Shown: piece after piece, positions 1-7,730 of the stretch | Numbering within the stretch: position 1 is the first letter of the stretch | Layout of the letters: every line of letters starts with the position of its first letter | NCBI GenBank assembly: GCA_029778535.1 | Contig: JAKOQB010000039.1 | Coordinates: 167,298 to 231,297 of the forward strand | Length of the DNA: 64,000 bases | DNA from: Pseudomonadota bacterium | GTDB lineage: Bacteria; Pseudomonadota; Gammaproteobacteria; Burkholderiales; Burkholderiaceae_F | Direction of reading: 5' to 3' | Translations under genes and position numbers: made by a program | The notes under the pieces: generated by a model | The model's input: only the letters and a program-made list of their open reading frames with translations | What the model was told of the DNA's origin: nothing | Database searches by the model: none

Positions 1-572
1 AGCACGCAATCGCGCGCAACCGCGCGCTCGGCGCCGCGGCGCTCGGCACGGCGATCAGCGATCCGCCGCGCTTTGCGCTGCACGTGCCGCCGCTCGCGCA
101 GCCGGCGCTGGTCGACTTCGCCGCGCGCGGCGCGTATGCGGTGCTGCTGACCAACGCCAGCCGCGCGACCAAGCTGTGGCCGCCGCAGCGCTGGCATGCG
201 CTCGAGGCGTGGCTCGCCGCGCGCGGATTCGCCAGCGCGCTGCCATGGGGCAATGCGGCCGAGCAGCGCGCTACGCAGGCGCGCGCCGCGGGCATGCAGC
301 GCGCATGGGTCGCGCCGTCGACGTCGCTGCGCGAACTCGCCGCGCTGCTGCACGGCGCGCGCATCGTGGTCGGACTCGACACCGGGCTCACGCACCTGGC
401 GGCTGCCGCGGGCGCGCCGACGGTGGGACTGTTCTGCGACTACGATCCGGCGCTGGTCGGCATCACGGGCGACGCGCCGTGCGCGAGCCTGGGCGGCGTC
501 GGGCGCGCGCCCCGGGCCGACGACGTGATCGCCGCGGTCGAGCGCGTGCTCGCCGCGGCGCACGCAACATGA
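1..572 (+). CDS. waaC: Lipopolysaccharide heptosyltransferase I, 3' part
   Basis: The gene is open from the left edge of the window and its start is outside. The visible part, about 190 residues, is the C-terminal half of an ADP-heptose:LPS heptosyltransferase (GT9 family), which adds the first heptose to Kdo on lipid A in the inner core at the inner membrane. The glycosyltransferase signature VGLDTGLTHLAAA, followed by the nucleotide-sugar loop GAPTVGLF and a DP motif, is typical of WaaC. WaaF would also carry a DTG-type motif, so the I-versus-II call rests on overall resemblance and on the neighbour waaA. The stop overlaps the waaA start as ATGA, so the two are translationally coupled. Confidence 0.85.
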   Translation, partial: HAIARNRALGAAALGTAISDPPRFALHVPPLAQPALVDFAARGAYAVLLTNASRATKLWPPQRWHALEAWLAARGFASALPWGNAAEQRATQARAAGMQRAWVAPSTSLRELAALLHGARIVVGLDTGLTHLAAAAGAPTVGLFCDYDPALVGITGDAPCASLGGVGRAPRADDVIAAVERVLAAAHAT

Positions 573-1888
573 GCCCGCGCCTCGCACGCGCGCTGTACAC
601 GCTGGCGTGGTGGTGCGCGCTGCCGGCGGCGGCACTGCACCTGGTGTGGCGCGCGCTGCGGCAGCGCGAGTACCTGCGCCACTGGGGCGAACGCTTCGTC
701 GGCCACGGCGCCCGCGCACCGGGCGCGCCGGCGATCTGGGTGCACGCCGTTTCGGTCGGCGAGACGCGCGCCGCGCAGCCGTTGATCGAGGCGCTCGCGC
801 GCGCGCATCCGCAGCTGCACTTCGTGCTCACGCACATGACGCCGACCGGCCGTGTGGTCGGCGAATCGATCGCGCGCGCGATGTCCGGCCGCGTCGTACA
901 GCGCTACCTGCCTTACGACGTGCCGTGCGCGGTGCGCCGCTTCCTGCACGAGACGCGGCCCGCGGTCGGCGTGCTGATGGAAACCGAGGCGTGGCCGAAC
1001 CTGCTGTACGCGGCGCGCGATGCCGGCATTGCCGTGGTGCTCGTCAACGCGCGGCTGTCGGGCAGGTCGGCGGCCAAGGCACAGCGCTTCGCCGCGCTGA
1101 TCCGACCGGCGAGCGCGAACCTCGCGCGCGTGGCGGCGCAGTCGGAGACCGATCGCGCGCGGCTGGCGACGATCTACGACGGTCCGATCGACGTGTTCGG
1201 CAACTTGAAGTTCGATCTGACACCGCTGCCGCAACTGATCGAGCAGGGCCGGCTCGCACGCGCGCACTGGGGCGAGGGTCCCGTCTGGCTGGCGGCCAGC
1301 ACGCGCGACGGCGAGGAAGCGCTGATCCTCGACGCCTTCGCGCGCCGGCGGGAGCGCACCGCGCGGTTGCTCATCGTGCCGCGCCACCCGCAGCGGTTCG
1401 ACGACGTGGCGCGTCTGATCGCCGAGCGCGGCTTCGGTGTCGTGCGGCGCAGTTCGGCTGCGTGGAACGCGCCGCTTGCGGACGACGCGGTGCTGCTCGG
1501 CGATTCGATGGGCGAGATGTCGATGTACTACGCCGCGGCCGATGCCGCGCTGATCGGCGGCAGCCTGCTGCCCTATGGCGCGCAGAACCTGATCGAGGCC
1601 TGCGCGGTCGGCACGCCGGTCGTGCTCGGGCCGAGCATCTACAACTTCGCACAGGCGGCGCTCGATGCACTCGCCGCCGGCGCGGCAATTCAGGTCGAGG
1701 ACGCGGACGCCGCGCTGGACGCTCTGGAGGCGCTCACGCGCGACCCGGCGCGGCTGCAGACGATGCGTGAAGCCGCGCTGCGCTTCGCCGCCGCGCATCG
1801 CGGCGCCACAGCGCGCACCGCGGCGATGGTCGGCGAACTGCTGGCGGCGCGCGCTCCGCAAGGCGGCGCGACGGAGCCCTCGCCCTGA
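569..1888 (+). CDS. waaA: 3-deoxy-D-manno-octulosonic acid (Kdo) transferase
   Basis: This 439-residue protein matches KdtA/WaaA, which transfers Kdo from CMP-Kdo to lipid IVA at the cytoplasmic face of the inner membrane. An N-terminal hydrophobic anchor (residues about 5-25) is followed by the GT30 domain with WVHAVSVGETRAA, then METEAWPNLL, and a C-terminal GT-B half with the nucleotide-sugar motif GGSLLPYGAQNLIEA. The ATG at 569 is chosen because it overlaps the waaC stop (ATGA); longer upstream starts would run through waaC. The last codons (Glu-Pro-Ser-Pro) and the stop lie inside a dispersed palindromic repeat, so the extreme C-terminus may be repeat-derived. Confidence 0.93.
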   Translation: MSPRLARALYTLAWWCALPAAALHLVWRALRQREYLRHWGERFVGHGARAPGAPAIWVHAVSVGETRAAQPLIEALARAHPQLHFVLTHMTPTGRVVGESIARAMSGRVVQRYLPYDVPCAVRRFLHETRPAVGVLMETEAWPNLLYAARDAGIAVVLVNARLSGRSAAKAQRFAALIRPASANLARVAAQSETDRARLATIYDGPIDVFGNLKFDLTPLPQLIEQGRLARAHWGEGPVWLAASTRDGEEALILDAFARRRERTARLLIVPRHPQRFDDVARLIAERGFGVVRRSSAAWNAPLADDAVLLGDSMGEMSMYYAAADAALIGGSLLPYGAQNLIEACAVGTPVVLGPSIYNFAQAALDALAAGAAIQVEDADAALDALEALTRDPARLQTMREAALRFAAAHRGATARTAAMVGELLAARAPQGGATEPSP

Positions 1889-1966
1889 CCCTCTCCCCGT
1901 GATCGGGGAGAGGGGATAGGAGACCCTCGCCCGCATCATCAGCGGGACAGGGCCGGGGTGAGGGCC
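1877..1966. repeat. REP-like palindromic element (CCCTCNCCCTG type)
   Basis: GC-rich palindromic element with outer arms GCCCTCGCCCTGACCC and GGCCGGGGTGAGGGC and an inner hairpin CCTCTCCCC / GGGGAGAGG. It separates the convergent waaA and tolC-family genes and could act as a bidirectional transcript stop. A near-full second copy lies at 14882-14970 and a partial one at 6485-6527. The element overlaps the last 12 bases of waaA. Confidence 0.8.
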
Positions 1967-3304
1967 TCAGCGCGCGAGCAGCGCGTTGAGCCCTTCGAGG
2001 TCCTTCTCCGTCAGCGCGCCGGCGGCGGACTGCAGGCGCAGTCCGTTGACCAGGAAGTCGTAGCGCGCTTTCTTCAGGTCGCGCTGCGTGTTGAAGAGCT
2101 GCGTCTGCGCGTTCAGCACGTCGAGGTTGATGCGCACGCCGACGCGATAGCCGAGCTTGGTCGATTCGAGCTGGCTATTCGCGGAGGTCTCCGCCGATTC
2201 GAGCGCGCGCACCTGCGTCAGGCCGAAGTCGACGCCCGTATACGCCTGGCGCGCGGCCTGCGCGGCATTGCGGCGTGCGCTCTCGAGGTCCTGCTTGGAA
2301 CGCTCCTCGTTGGCGAGCGCCTCGCGGATGCGGCTCTGGATCAGGCCGCCGGTGTAGAGGGGATAGTTGAGCTGCACGCCGATCGTGCCGGTGGCGACCG
2401 TGTTGGCGGCGGCATTGATCGAGCTGCCGCTGGAGCGGTTCTGGCTCACCGACGCGGTCAGGTCCAGCGTCGGATAATGGCCCTCGCGTTGGCGCCTGGT
2501 CTCGATCTGCGCGATCTCGGCCGCCGCCTTGGCGACCGCCACGCCGTAGCTGTTGTCCTCGGCCTGCCTGGCCCACGCTTCGACATCCTTCGGCTGCGGC
2601 GCGTTCAGTTGCGGCGCATCGCGCAGCGGCGTCAGCGTGCCGGGATCGCGGCCGATGATGGAGCGCAGCGCGTTGCGCTTGACGATCAGGTCGCCGCGCG
2701 CGGTCTGCTCCTGCGCAACGGTCAGGTCGAAGCGCGCCTGCGCCTCGTGCGTGTCGACGATGGTCTTGGTGCCGACCTCGAATTCGCGCTTGGCCTGCGC
2801 CAACTGCTCGGACGCCCCCTTCTTGTTCTCCAGGATCGCGGCCAGCGCGTCCTCCGCCGCGAGCACGTCGAAGTACGCCTGCGTCACGCGCAGGATCAGG
2901 TCCTGGCGCGCCTGCGCCAGCGTCGCCTCGGCGCTGACGACCGACAGCTTCGCCTGCGAGATCGCCTCCCAGTTCTGCGGCCGGTAGATCGGCACCGCGA
3001 GCGACAGCGACGGACCCCAGCCGGTGAAGGTACGGCTGAAATTCGGGCTGTCCGAGTTGTAGTACGTCGTGCTCGCCCCCAGCCCGAGGTTGATCGCCGG
3101 TAGCACGGCCGAGCGCGCCTGCGGCTCGCGCTCCTGCGCGGCCTGCCGCGCGAAGCGCGCCGACGCGAACACCGGGTCGTTCTGCAGCGCGTCGCGGTAG
3201 ATAGTCAGCAGGTCGTTGCGCGCCGGCGCCTGCGCGTGCGCTGCGCCCGCCAGCACCAGCAACGCGGCCGCGACGGCCAGCGCTGTCTTCCGGTTCGCAA
3301 ACAT
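1967..3304 (-). CDS. TolC-family outer-membrane channel protein
   Basis: A 445-residue outer-membrane efflux protein. It has a cleavable signal peptide (basic N-terminus, hydrophobic stretch, cut after AGAAHA near residue 24) and then the two alpha-helical/beta repeats of the TolC fold with long coiled-coil helices rich in Ala, Gln and Glu. The protein would form the trimeric outer-membrane exit duct of a type I secretion or RND pump. ATG at 3304 is preferred over TTG at 3307 because GGAGGG sits 8 bases upstream. It follows the pcm-like and rhodanese genes on the same strand, separated by a perfect inverted repeat. It could be tolC itself or a paralogue; no pump partner is adjacent. Confidence 0.88.
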   Translation of the reverse strand: MFANRKTALAVAAALLVLAGAAHAQAPARNDLLTIYRDALQNDPVFASARFARQAAQEREPQARSAVLPAINLGLGASTTYYNSDSPNFSRTFTGWGPSLSLAVPIYRPQNWEAISQAKLSVVSAEATLAQARQDLILRVTQAYFDVLAAEDALAAILENKKGASEQLAQAKREFEVGTKTIVDTHEAQARFDLTVAQEQTARGDLIVKRNALRSIIGRDPGTLTPLRDAPQLNAPQPKDVEAWARQAEDNSYGVAVAKAAAEIAQIETRRQREGHYPTLDLTASVSQNRSSGSSINAAANTVATGTIGVQLNYPLYTGGLIQSRIREALANEERSKQDLESARRNAAQAARQAYTGVDFGLTQVRALESAETSANSQLESTKLGYRVGVRINLDVLNAQTQLFNTQRDLKKARYDFLVNGLRLQSAAGALTEKDLEGLNALLAR

Positions 3305-3351
3305 CAAGGTTGCCCTCCGAGTTCGATGTTCTTCAGCCTTGCGGATACGTT

Positions 3352-3414
3352 GCCCCGGCGCAGGCCGGGGCCCAATTTCGACTCTGCAACTTGGGCCCCG
3401 GCCTGCGCCGGGGC
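3352..3414. repeat. Perfect 24-bp inverted repeat (dispersed CCCCGG type)
   Basis: Two arms, 3352-3375 and 3391-3414, are exact reverse complements (left arm starts GCCCCGGCGCAGGCC), with a 15-base spacer. The element lies in the same-strand gap between the rhodanese stop and the tolC-family start. Related but diverged copies are at 11907-11976 and 19608-19677, all between co-directional genes, which suggests a mobile palindromic repeat that tolerates or tunes operon read-through. Confidence 0.85.
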
Positions 3415-3451
3415 GAGAAGGATCTGTTGCCCGAACTGCAAGATCTCATCC

Positions 3452-3775
3452 TCAATACGTCGCCATCGACGGATCGACCTGGCGCGCCCACGCGTCCACG
3501 CCGCCGACCAGGTTGTACACATCGGTGAACCCCTGCCGCAGCAGGAACATCGCCACGTGTGCGCTGCGGTGGCCGTGGTGGCAGATGCAGACGACGGGTC
3601 GCTCGGTGTCCAGCCGGTTGAGCGCGTCGGGCACCGTGCGCATCGGAATCAGCTCGGAACCCGGGATGCGGCAGATCTGCGTCTCCCACGGCTCGCGCAC
3701 GTCGACGAGCTGGGGCGCGTTGCGCGCGGGATCCGCCAGCCACTGCGCCAGTTCGGCTGCATTGATCGCCTTCAT
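3452..3775 (-). CDS. Single-domain rhodanese-like sulfurtransferase
   Basis: A 107-residue single rhodanese domain. The active-site loop reads CHHGHRS, with the catalytic cysteine (about residue 66) followed by the six-residue loop expected of GlpE-like enzymes, and the domain begins with a VDVREPWE segment. It would pass sulfane sulfur to thiophilic acceptors in the cytosol; the substrate is unknown. ATG at 3775 is chosen because it overlaps the stop of the upstream methyltransferase as TGATG, giving translational coupling. The co-directional order pcm-like, rhodanese, tolC-family is recurrent in Betaproteobacteria, though a functional link is not established. Confidence 0.9.
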   Translation of the reverse strand: MKAINAAELAQWLADPARNAPQLVDVREPWETQICRIPGSELIPMRTVPDALNRLDTERPVVCICHHGHRSAHVAMFLLRQGFTDVYNLVGGVDAWARQVDPSMATY

Positions 3776-4464
3776 CAAAACCTGAATGCCGACGGTCGCC
3801 ACGCGTTGCGCAGCGGCTTGACGCAGGTCTCGAACAGCTTAAGCGTGTCGTACGCACCGTCTGCGACGCGCGTCACAATCTGCGCGCTCATCACCGGCGC
3901 GTCGCCGACCACGGCCGACAGCCGCCCGCCGATCTTCAGCTGCGCGAGCAGCGCGTCGGGGAGCACGGGCAGCGACCCGGACACGATGATCACGTCGTAC
4001 GGCGCGCGCGCCTTCCAGCCGCGGGCGGCGTCGCCGACCTCGACCTTGACGTTGCGCACGCCGGCGCGAGACAGGTTGGCGGCGCCGAACGCGGCGAGCT
4101 TCTCGTCGATCTCCACCGTCAGCACGTGCTGCGCCTTGTGCGCAGCAAGCGCCGCCATGTAGCCCGAGCCGGTGCCGATCTCGAGCACGTGCTCGAACGG
4201 CTTGATGCCGAGTTCCTGCAGGAAGCGTGCCTCGACCTTGGGCGCGAACATGTACTCGCCGCTGTCGTAGCCGTCGACTTTCAGCGGGATCTCCATGTCG
4301 GTGAACGCGAGCGCGCGGTACTGCGGCGGCACGAAGTCCTCGCGCTTGACCGTCAGCAGCAGGTCGAGCACGCTCTGGTCGAGCACTTCCCACGGACGCA
4401 CCTGCTGCTCGACCATGTTGAAGCGGGCCTTCTCGATGTCGAGCGCAACGGTCGAGGCGTTCAT
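3775..4464 (-). CDS. Protein-L-isoaspartate O-methyltransferase family protein
   Basis: About 229 residues. The family signature FNMVEQQVRPWEV is at the N-terminus and the SAM-binding motif I is VLEIGTGSGYMAALAA, followed by an acidic VEID motif II. Canonical Pcm would methylate isoaspartyl residues for repair. This protein belongs to a divergent branch: the usual GDG..GW loop reads GDAARGW and the C-terminal region differs, so repair activity is inferred only. ATG at 4464 is preferred to GTG at 4479 because homologues begin a few residues before the EKARFNM block. It is first of a three-gene leftward set. Confidence 0.85.
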   Translation of the reverse strand: MNASTVALDIEKARFNMVEQQVRPWEVLDQSVLDLLLTVKREDFVPPQYRALAFTDMEIPLKVDGYDSGEYMFAPKVEARFLQELGIKPFEHVLEIGTGSGYMAALAAHKAQHVLTVEIDEKLAAFGAANLSRAGVRNVKVEVGDAARGWKARAPYDVIIVSGSLPVLPDALLAQLKIGGRLSAVVGDAPVMSAQIVTRVADGAYDTLKLFETCVKPLRNAWRPSAFRF

Positions 4465-4969
4465 CGCTGCCACTTTCACTCACGAGCCGATTCGACAGGC
4501 GCGAATCTTAGCAACCGGGCGCGTGCGCCCCGGTCGTTTCGTGCCCCGATCCCGTCGTTCCGTCGCATTCGTTCAACGCCGCGCCGGCCGGCGCCGCGCG
4601 GGCGCGGCGGGCACGGTCCGAACGAGCGCGTGCACAGGCTCGGCAGCACCATCGGTGCCGTGACCACCTGCACGAAGGCGGGCACGCCGGCCGGCACGAA
4701 CTCGTGCCGCCCGCGTCGGATCAGCGCGCGCAGCAGTTCGGCCGTCTCGCCCGCGTGCGAGGACCTCTGGGCGCGCACAGCGCGGCCGGGCGGGGCCGAT
4801 TCGGCGCGGCGCCCGTGCATCGGCGGGGCGATCAGCAAATGACGGACGGGTCAGCAATGCCGGTCGATGGCGCGGCAGGTCAAGCAAGCACGCCGCGCAG
4901 GCAAGTCAGCGCCGGCCTTGCGCAGCACGTATCCTTGCCGGATCGCGAACGACCGGCACGGCTGGACCG
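4465..4969. other. Divergent intergenic region without a supported gene
   Basis: About 500 bases between the leftward methyltransferase and the rightward Hpt gene. It is open in several frames because of high GC content, including a leftward frame of 120 codons at 4476-4838, but I recognise no domain, no codon bias typical of the neighbours and no convincing ribosome site. It must hold promoters for both flanking operons; I could not identify clear -35/-10 boxes. Confidence 0.5.
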
Positions 4970-5332
4970 ATGGGCGAATCAATCGAAGGCGAATTCAGCG
5001 CAACCGCGCTGACGGCCACGATCGGCGACGACGCCGAACTGATCGCAAGCGTCGCGGGCGCGTTCCTGCACGTGCGCGACGACCTGCGCGCGCGCCTGAA
5101 GGGCGCGGTCGCGGTCGCCGACGCCGACGCCGTCACCCATGCCGCGCACGAACTGAAGGGCATGGCCGGCATGATCGGCGCGAGCCGGCTGGCGCAGGCG
5201 GCCAAGGCGCTCGAGATGGCCGGGCGCGCGGGCGACCGCGCTGCGTTGACCGACACCGAGCGGCTGGCGCGCCTCGAAGTCGAGTGGGACCGTGTCGCGC
5301 GCGTGCTGCAGTCGCTGCTGCCGTCGGGTTGA
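4970..5332 (+). CDS. Histidine phosphotransfer (Hpt) domain protein
   Basis: A 120-residue stand-alone Hpt domain, a four-helix-bundle phosphorelay carrier. The phosphorylatable histidine is in HAAHELKGMAG at about residues 57-67 (the H before ELKG). It would shuttle phosphate between a hybrid sensor kinase and a response regulator, neither of which is encoded nearby. The ATG at 4970 has no obvious strong ribosome site. It ends 9 bases before thiD, so co-transcription is likely, although no functional connection to thiamine synthesis is known. Confidence 0.85.
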   Translation: MGESIEGEFSATALTATIGDDAELIASVAGAFLHVRDDLRARLKGAVAVADADAVTHAAHELKGMAGMIGASRLAQAAKALEMAGRAGDRAALTDTERLARLEVEWDRVARVLQSLLPSG

Positions 5333-5341
5333 GTCACGCCG

Positions 5342-6157
5342 ATGCGCGTACCCAGTGTCGTCACGATCGCCGGCGTCGATCCGTCCGGCGGCGCCGGCGT
5401 GCTCGCCGATGTCAAGGCGATCAGCGCGCAGCGCGCGTACGCGTGCGCGGTCGTCACCGCGCTGACCGCGCAGAACACGCAGGCGGTGGCCGGAATCCAG
5501 GCGGTGCCGCCGGCGTTCGTGCGCGAGCAGATCGACGTGCTGTTCGCCGACGTGGTGATCGACGCTGCCAAGATCGGCATGCTCGGCGGGCGCGCGGTGA
5601 TCGAGGCGGTCGCGCTCGGGCTGCAGCGCTGGGCGCCGTGCCACATCGTGCTCGACCCGGTGATGGTCGCCAAGAGCGGCGACGCGCTGCTCGCCAGGGA
5701 CGCGGCCGGGGCGCTGCGCGACGCGCTGCTGCCGCTGGCGACCGTGATCACGCCCAATTTGCCTGAGGCGGGCGTGCTGCTCGAGGGCCGCGCGCCTGAC
5801 AGCCTGCGCGAGATGCGCCAGACGGCCGAGCGGCTGCGCGAGCGGATGGCGCATGCCGGTCAGCGCTGGGTGCTGCTCAAGGGCGGGCACCTGCCGTACG
5901 GCGATGCGATCGATCTGCTGACCGACGGCGACAAGATGATCGAGCTCGCTTCGCCGCGCGTGGCGACGAAGAACACGCACGGCACCGGGTGCACGCTGTC
6001 TTCGGCGCTGGCAGCGTTGCTGCCGCAGGTTTCAGATGTGCCCGAGGCAGCGCGGCGGGCGAAGGCGTATCTGACGAAGGCGATCGAGAGCGCTGATCTG
6101 TTGAACGTCGGGAAGGGGCACGGGCCGGTGCATCACTTCCATGCGATGTGGAGGTGA
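5342..6157 (+). CDS. thiD: Hydroxymethylpyrimidine/phosphomethylpyrimidine kinase
   Basis: A 271-residue ribokinase-fold kinase that phosphorylates HMP-P to HMP-PP in thiamine synthesis. Signatures seen: the N-terminal TIAGVDPSGGAGVLADVK, the substrate-side ALTAQNT, DPVMVAKSGDALL, and the C-terminal anion-hole motif THGTGCTLSSAL with the catalytic Asp replaced in position as usual for ThiD. The gene sits apart from thiC (27 kb) and thiS/thiG (56-57 kb). It follows the Hpt gene closely. No TPP riboswitch is visible upstream, unlike thiC. Confidence 0.95.
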   Translation: MRVPSVVTIAGVDPSGGAGVLADVKAISAQRAYACAVVTALTAQNTQAVAGIQAVPPAFVREQIDVLFADVVIDAAKIGMLGGRAVIEAVALGLQRWAPCHIVLDPVMVAKSGDALLARDAAGALRDALLPLATVITPNLPEAGVLLEGRAPDSLREMRQTAERLRERMAHAGQRWVLLKGGHLPYGDAIDLLTDGDKMIELASPRVATKNTHGTGCTLSSALAALLPQVSDVPEAARRAKAYLTKAIESADLLNVGKGHGPVHHFHAMWR

Positions 6158-6196
6158 GGTGAGGTGATGCGCTCGGCGCTCGCGCCGAAGCTCCGA

Positions 6197-6220
6197 TCAT
6201 CCTGAGGTATCGAAGGATGA
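6197..6220. repeat. Short palindrome after thiD
   Basis: TCATCC...AGGATGA inverted repeat enclosing GAGGTATCGA, 40 bases past the thiD stop. This kind of palindrome is dispersed in many proteobacterial genomes; here it could serve as a 3' end or mRNA-stabilising hairpin. It lacks a T tract. A GAGGT triplet repeat overlaps the thiD stop just upstream. Confidence 0.5.
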
Positions 6221-6221
6221 G

Positions 6222-6602
6222 CGTCTTGGCAGTTGGAAGATTGCGCTCTCCGCCGCGCGGGCGGTCACTTCTCTTGTCTCGCCAAGAGAAGTAACCAAGA
6301 GAAGGCGAGCCTACGAAGCCGCCGCCTGCGGCGGTTCCTTGCGCTGCTCGGGTCGGACGGCGGGTGTCGTGAACTCGGGCGATCTCTCCGCTGCGCTCCG
6401 AGCCACGCCCTCAGACAACGACACCCGACGCCCCCGTCCGCCCCTGCGCTGCTCAGCGGCTTCGAAGGCGGAACGTCAACTGCAGCCCCCTCACCCTGGC
6501 CCTCTCCCCGAGGGGAGAGGGGACGGCGAGAGAGAGCGATTGAACGATCCCGCTGGCCCGACTTCCGGGCGGGCGGATGCTGTCGTTCCGATGCAAGGGA
6601 GA
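6222..6602. repeat. Long dispersed non-coding repeat block
   Basis: About 380 bases downstream of thiD without a supported gene. It contains a perfect hairpin at 6267-6292 (ACTTCTCTTG, six-base loop, CAAGAGAAGT), then a GC-rich tract. The composition and the AAGAGAAGTAACCAAGAGAAGGCG-like phrase resemble intergenic repeats common in Xanthomonadaceae and Burkholderiales genomes (from memory, not searched). A partial REP-like element follows at 6485-6527. Frames open across the block look like chance products of GC content. Confidence 0.55.
6485..6527. repeat. Partial REP-like element
   Basis: Contains GCCCCCTCACCCTGGCCC and the hairpin CCTCTCCCCGAGGGGAGAGG. It corresponds to the left half of the elements at 1877-1966 and 14882-14970; the right arm ending GGGTGAGGGC is missing. 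Confidence 0.7.
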
Positions 6603-6874
6603 TCAGAGCGACGCTTCCTTGAAGGCCCGAAGAACCGCGTTCATGCGCGTCTGATAGCCGGGCCCTTGGGACCGGAACCATTCCAGCACGTCGGCTTCCA
6701 CGCGCAGTGCGATGGACTTCCTGACGGGAACGGGTTGTGGCGCACAATGCCGCGCACGATGTGCTTGACCTTCGCTTCCGGATGCTCGGCGGTCAGCTTG
6801 ATGTCCTTGTCCGTCATTGCGCGGACGCGCTTCCAGTCAGTCCTGGAGACTTTCGAAGAGGTTGACTTCTTCAT
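6603..6874 (-). pseudogene. BrnA-type antitoxin, frameshifted
   Basis: The first ~45 residues (starting MKKSTSSKVSRTDWKRVRAM and ending in KHIVRGIVR) match BrnA antitoxins. Near 6745 the frame breaks: continuing in the original frame gives an unrelated tail ending at 6641. A one-base shift restores a typical BrnA C-terminus, PVPVRKSIALRVEADVLEW then a ribbon-helix-helix-like end stopping at 6603-6605. One base appears deleted relative to an intact gene. Intact BrnA binds its BrnT toxin and represses the operon. The start codon lies inside the 3' end of the brnT remnant, the usual overlapping arrangement. A sequencing error cannot be excluded. Confidence 0.75.
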
Positions 6875-7127
6875 TGCGGGTGGCCTTGCGAAAGGAGATC
6901 ACGTGGATTTCCGATTCAGTTTCCGTATGCACGATCGAGACGGTGACGCCGCCGAGAAACCCGAGAGTGACGAAGCGGGTTTCCTTGTAGGCGAATCGAT
7001 TGTCCTCGAACGTAAAGGTCGGCCCCTCGAAGACACGCGGTGCATCGACGAAATCGAATCCATCTTCTTTGAGGTTGGATCTGCGCTTCTCAACGATGGG
7101 ACAGATCGGCGCCGCGGGCGCGGCCGT
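6837..7127 (-). pseudogene. BrnT-type toxin remnant without start codon
   Basis: Translation in this frame gives EKRRSNLKEDGFDFVDAPRV, an FEGPTFTFEDNRF block and the diagnostic ISFRKATRNE C-terminal motif of BrnT RNase toxins. Upstream there is no ATG, GTG or TTG between the paaY stop at 7128-7130 and the first conserved residues. The first beta strand with the start codon, which precedes the WDP-like position, is therefore missing. The gene abuts paaY directly, suggesting that an insertion or deletion at this junction removed the toxin start and promoter. The partner antitoxin is also frameshifted, so the module is probably dead. Confidence 0.7.
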
Positions 7128-7730
7128 CTACTTGCTCAACGCTACTTTCGGCACCGCCCCGCTCTGCGGCTCGATGCGCTTGCGGTCGGGTTCCACGGCG
7201 GTAAGCGGCGCGCACTCGCGCATCGTTTTCAAGCTTCGCACCGCGAGTTTCTGGTAGGCCTGAGTGCCCTCGGTCTTCCACTTCAGTTCGTCGGGCGTCA
7301 GTTCGCGCAGTTCCTTGGCCGGGATGCCGGCCGCCAGCATGCGCGGGGCGATTACGGCGCCGGCCTTGACGAACGCGCAGGCGGCGATCATCGCGGATTC
7401 GCCGACGACGGCTTCGTCCATCACGACCGCGTTCATGCCGACCAGCGCGTTCCTCTTGACCACGCAGCCGTGCAGCACGGCGCCGTGGCCGATGTGGCCG
7501 TCGACCTCGACCACCGTGTCCGCATGCGGAAAGCCGTGCACCACGCAGGTGTCCTGCAGGTTGGAGCCTTCCTCGAGGACGATGCGGCCGAAGTCGCCGC
7601 GGATGCTGGCGGCGGGGCCGACGTAGCAGCGCGGGCCGACGATCACGTCGCCGATCAGGACCGCGGTCGGGTGCACGAACGCGGCCGGGTCGATCACCGG
7701 CCGGATGCCGTCGATTTCGTAGCAGGGCAT
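7128..7730 (-). CDS. paaY: PaaY: gamma-carbonic-anhydrase-like hexapeptide-repeat thioesterase
   Basis: About 200 residues of left-handed beta-helix hexapeptide repeats (for example [20 protein letters not shown] and [14 protein letters not shown]), characteristic of PaaY. PaaY is a trimeric thioesterase of the gamma-carbonic anhydrase superfamily that hydrolyses dead-end CoA esters formed during phenylacetate breakdown, protecting the pathway. The ATG at 7730 overlaps the paaN stop as TGATG. The gene is last in the leftward paaN-paaY unit, controlled from the shared region near 9450. Its C-terminus, rich in basic and polar residues, is somewhat longer than the repeat core. Confidence 0.93.
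   Translation of the reverse strand: MPCYEIDGIRPVIDPAAFVHPTAVLIGDVIVGPRCYVGPAASIRGDFGRIVLEEGSNLQDTCVVHGFPHADTVVEVDGHIGHGAVLHGCVVKRNALVGMNAVVMDEAVVGESAMIAACAFVKAGAVIAPRMLAAGIPAKELRELTPDELKWKTEGTQAYQKLAVRSLKTMRECAPLTAVEPDRKRIEPQSGAVPKVALSK

Noticed and set aside
1958..3103. Rightward 381-codon frame opposite the TolC-family gene
   Set aside because: Mirror frame of a well-supported gene; low-complexity Arg/Leu/Asp composition and no motif.
3452..3802. Longer rhodanese start at 3802
   Set aside because: It would overlap the methyltransferase by nine codons; the TGATG junction at 3775 is a better start.
4476..4838. Leftward 120-codon frame in the pcm/Hpt gap
   Set aside because: No recognisable domain, weak start context, Arg/Pro-rich composition; treated as chance.
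6267..6292. Transcription terminator for thiD
   Set aside because: The hairpin is perfect but has no T tract and belongs to a longer dispersed repeat over 100 bases downstream.
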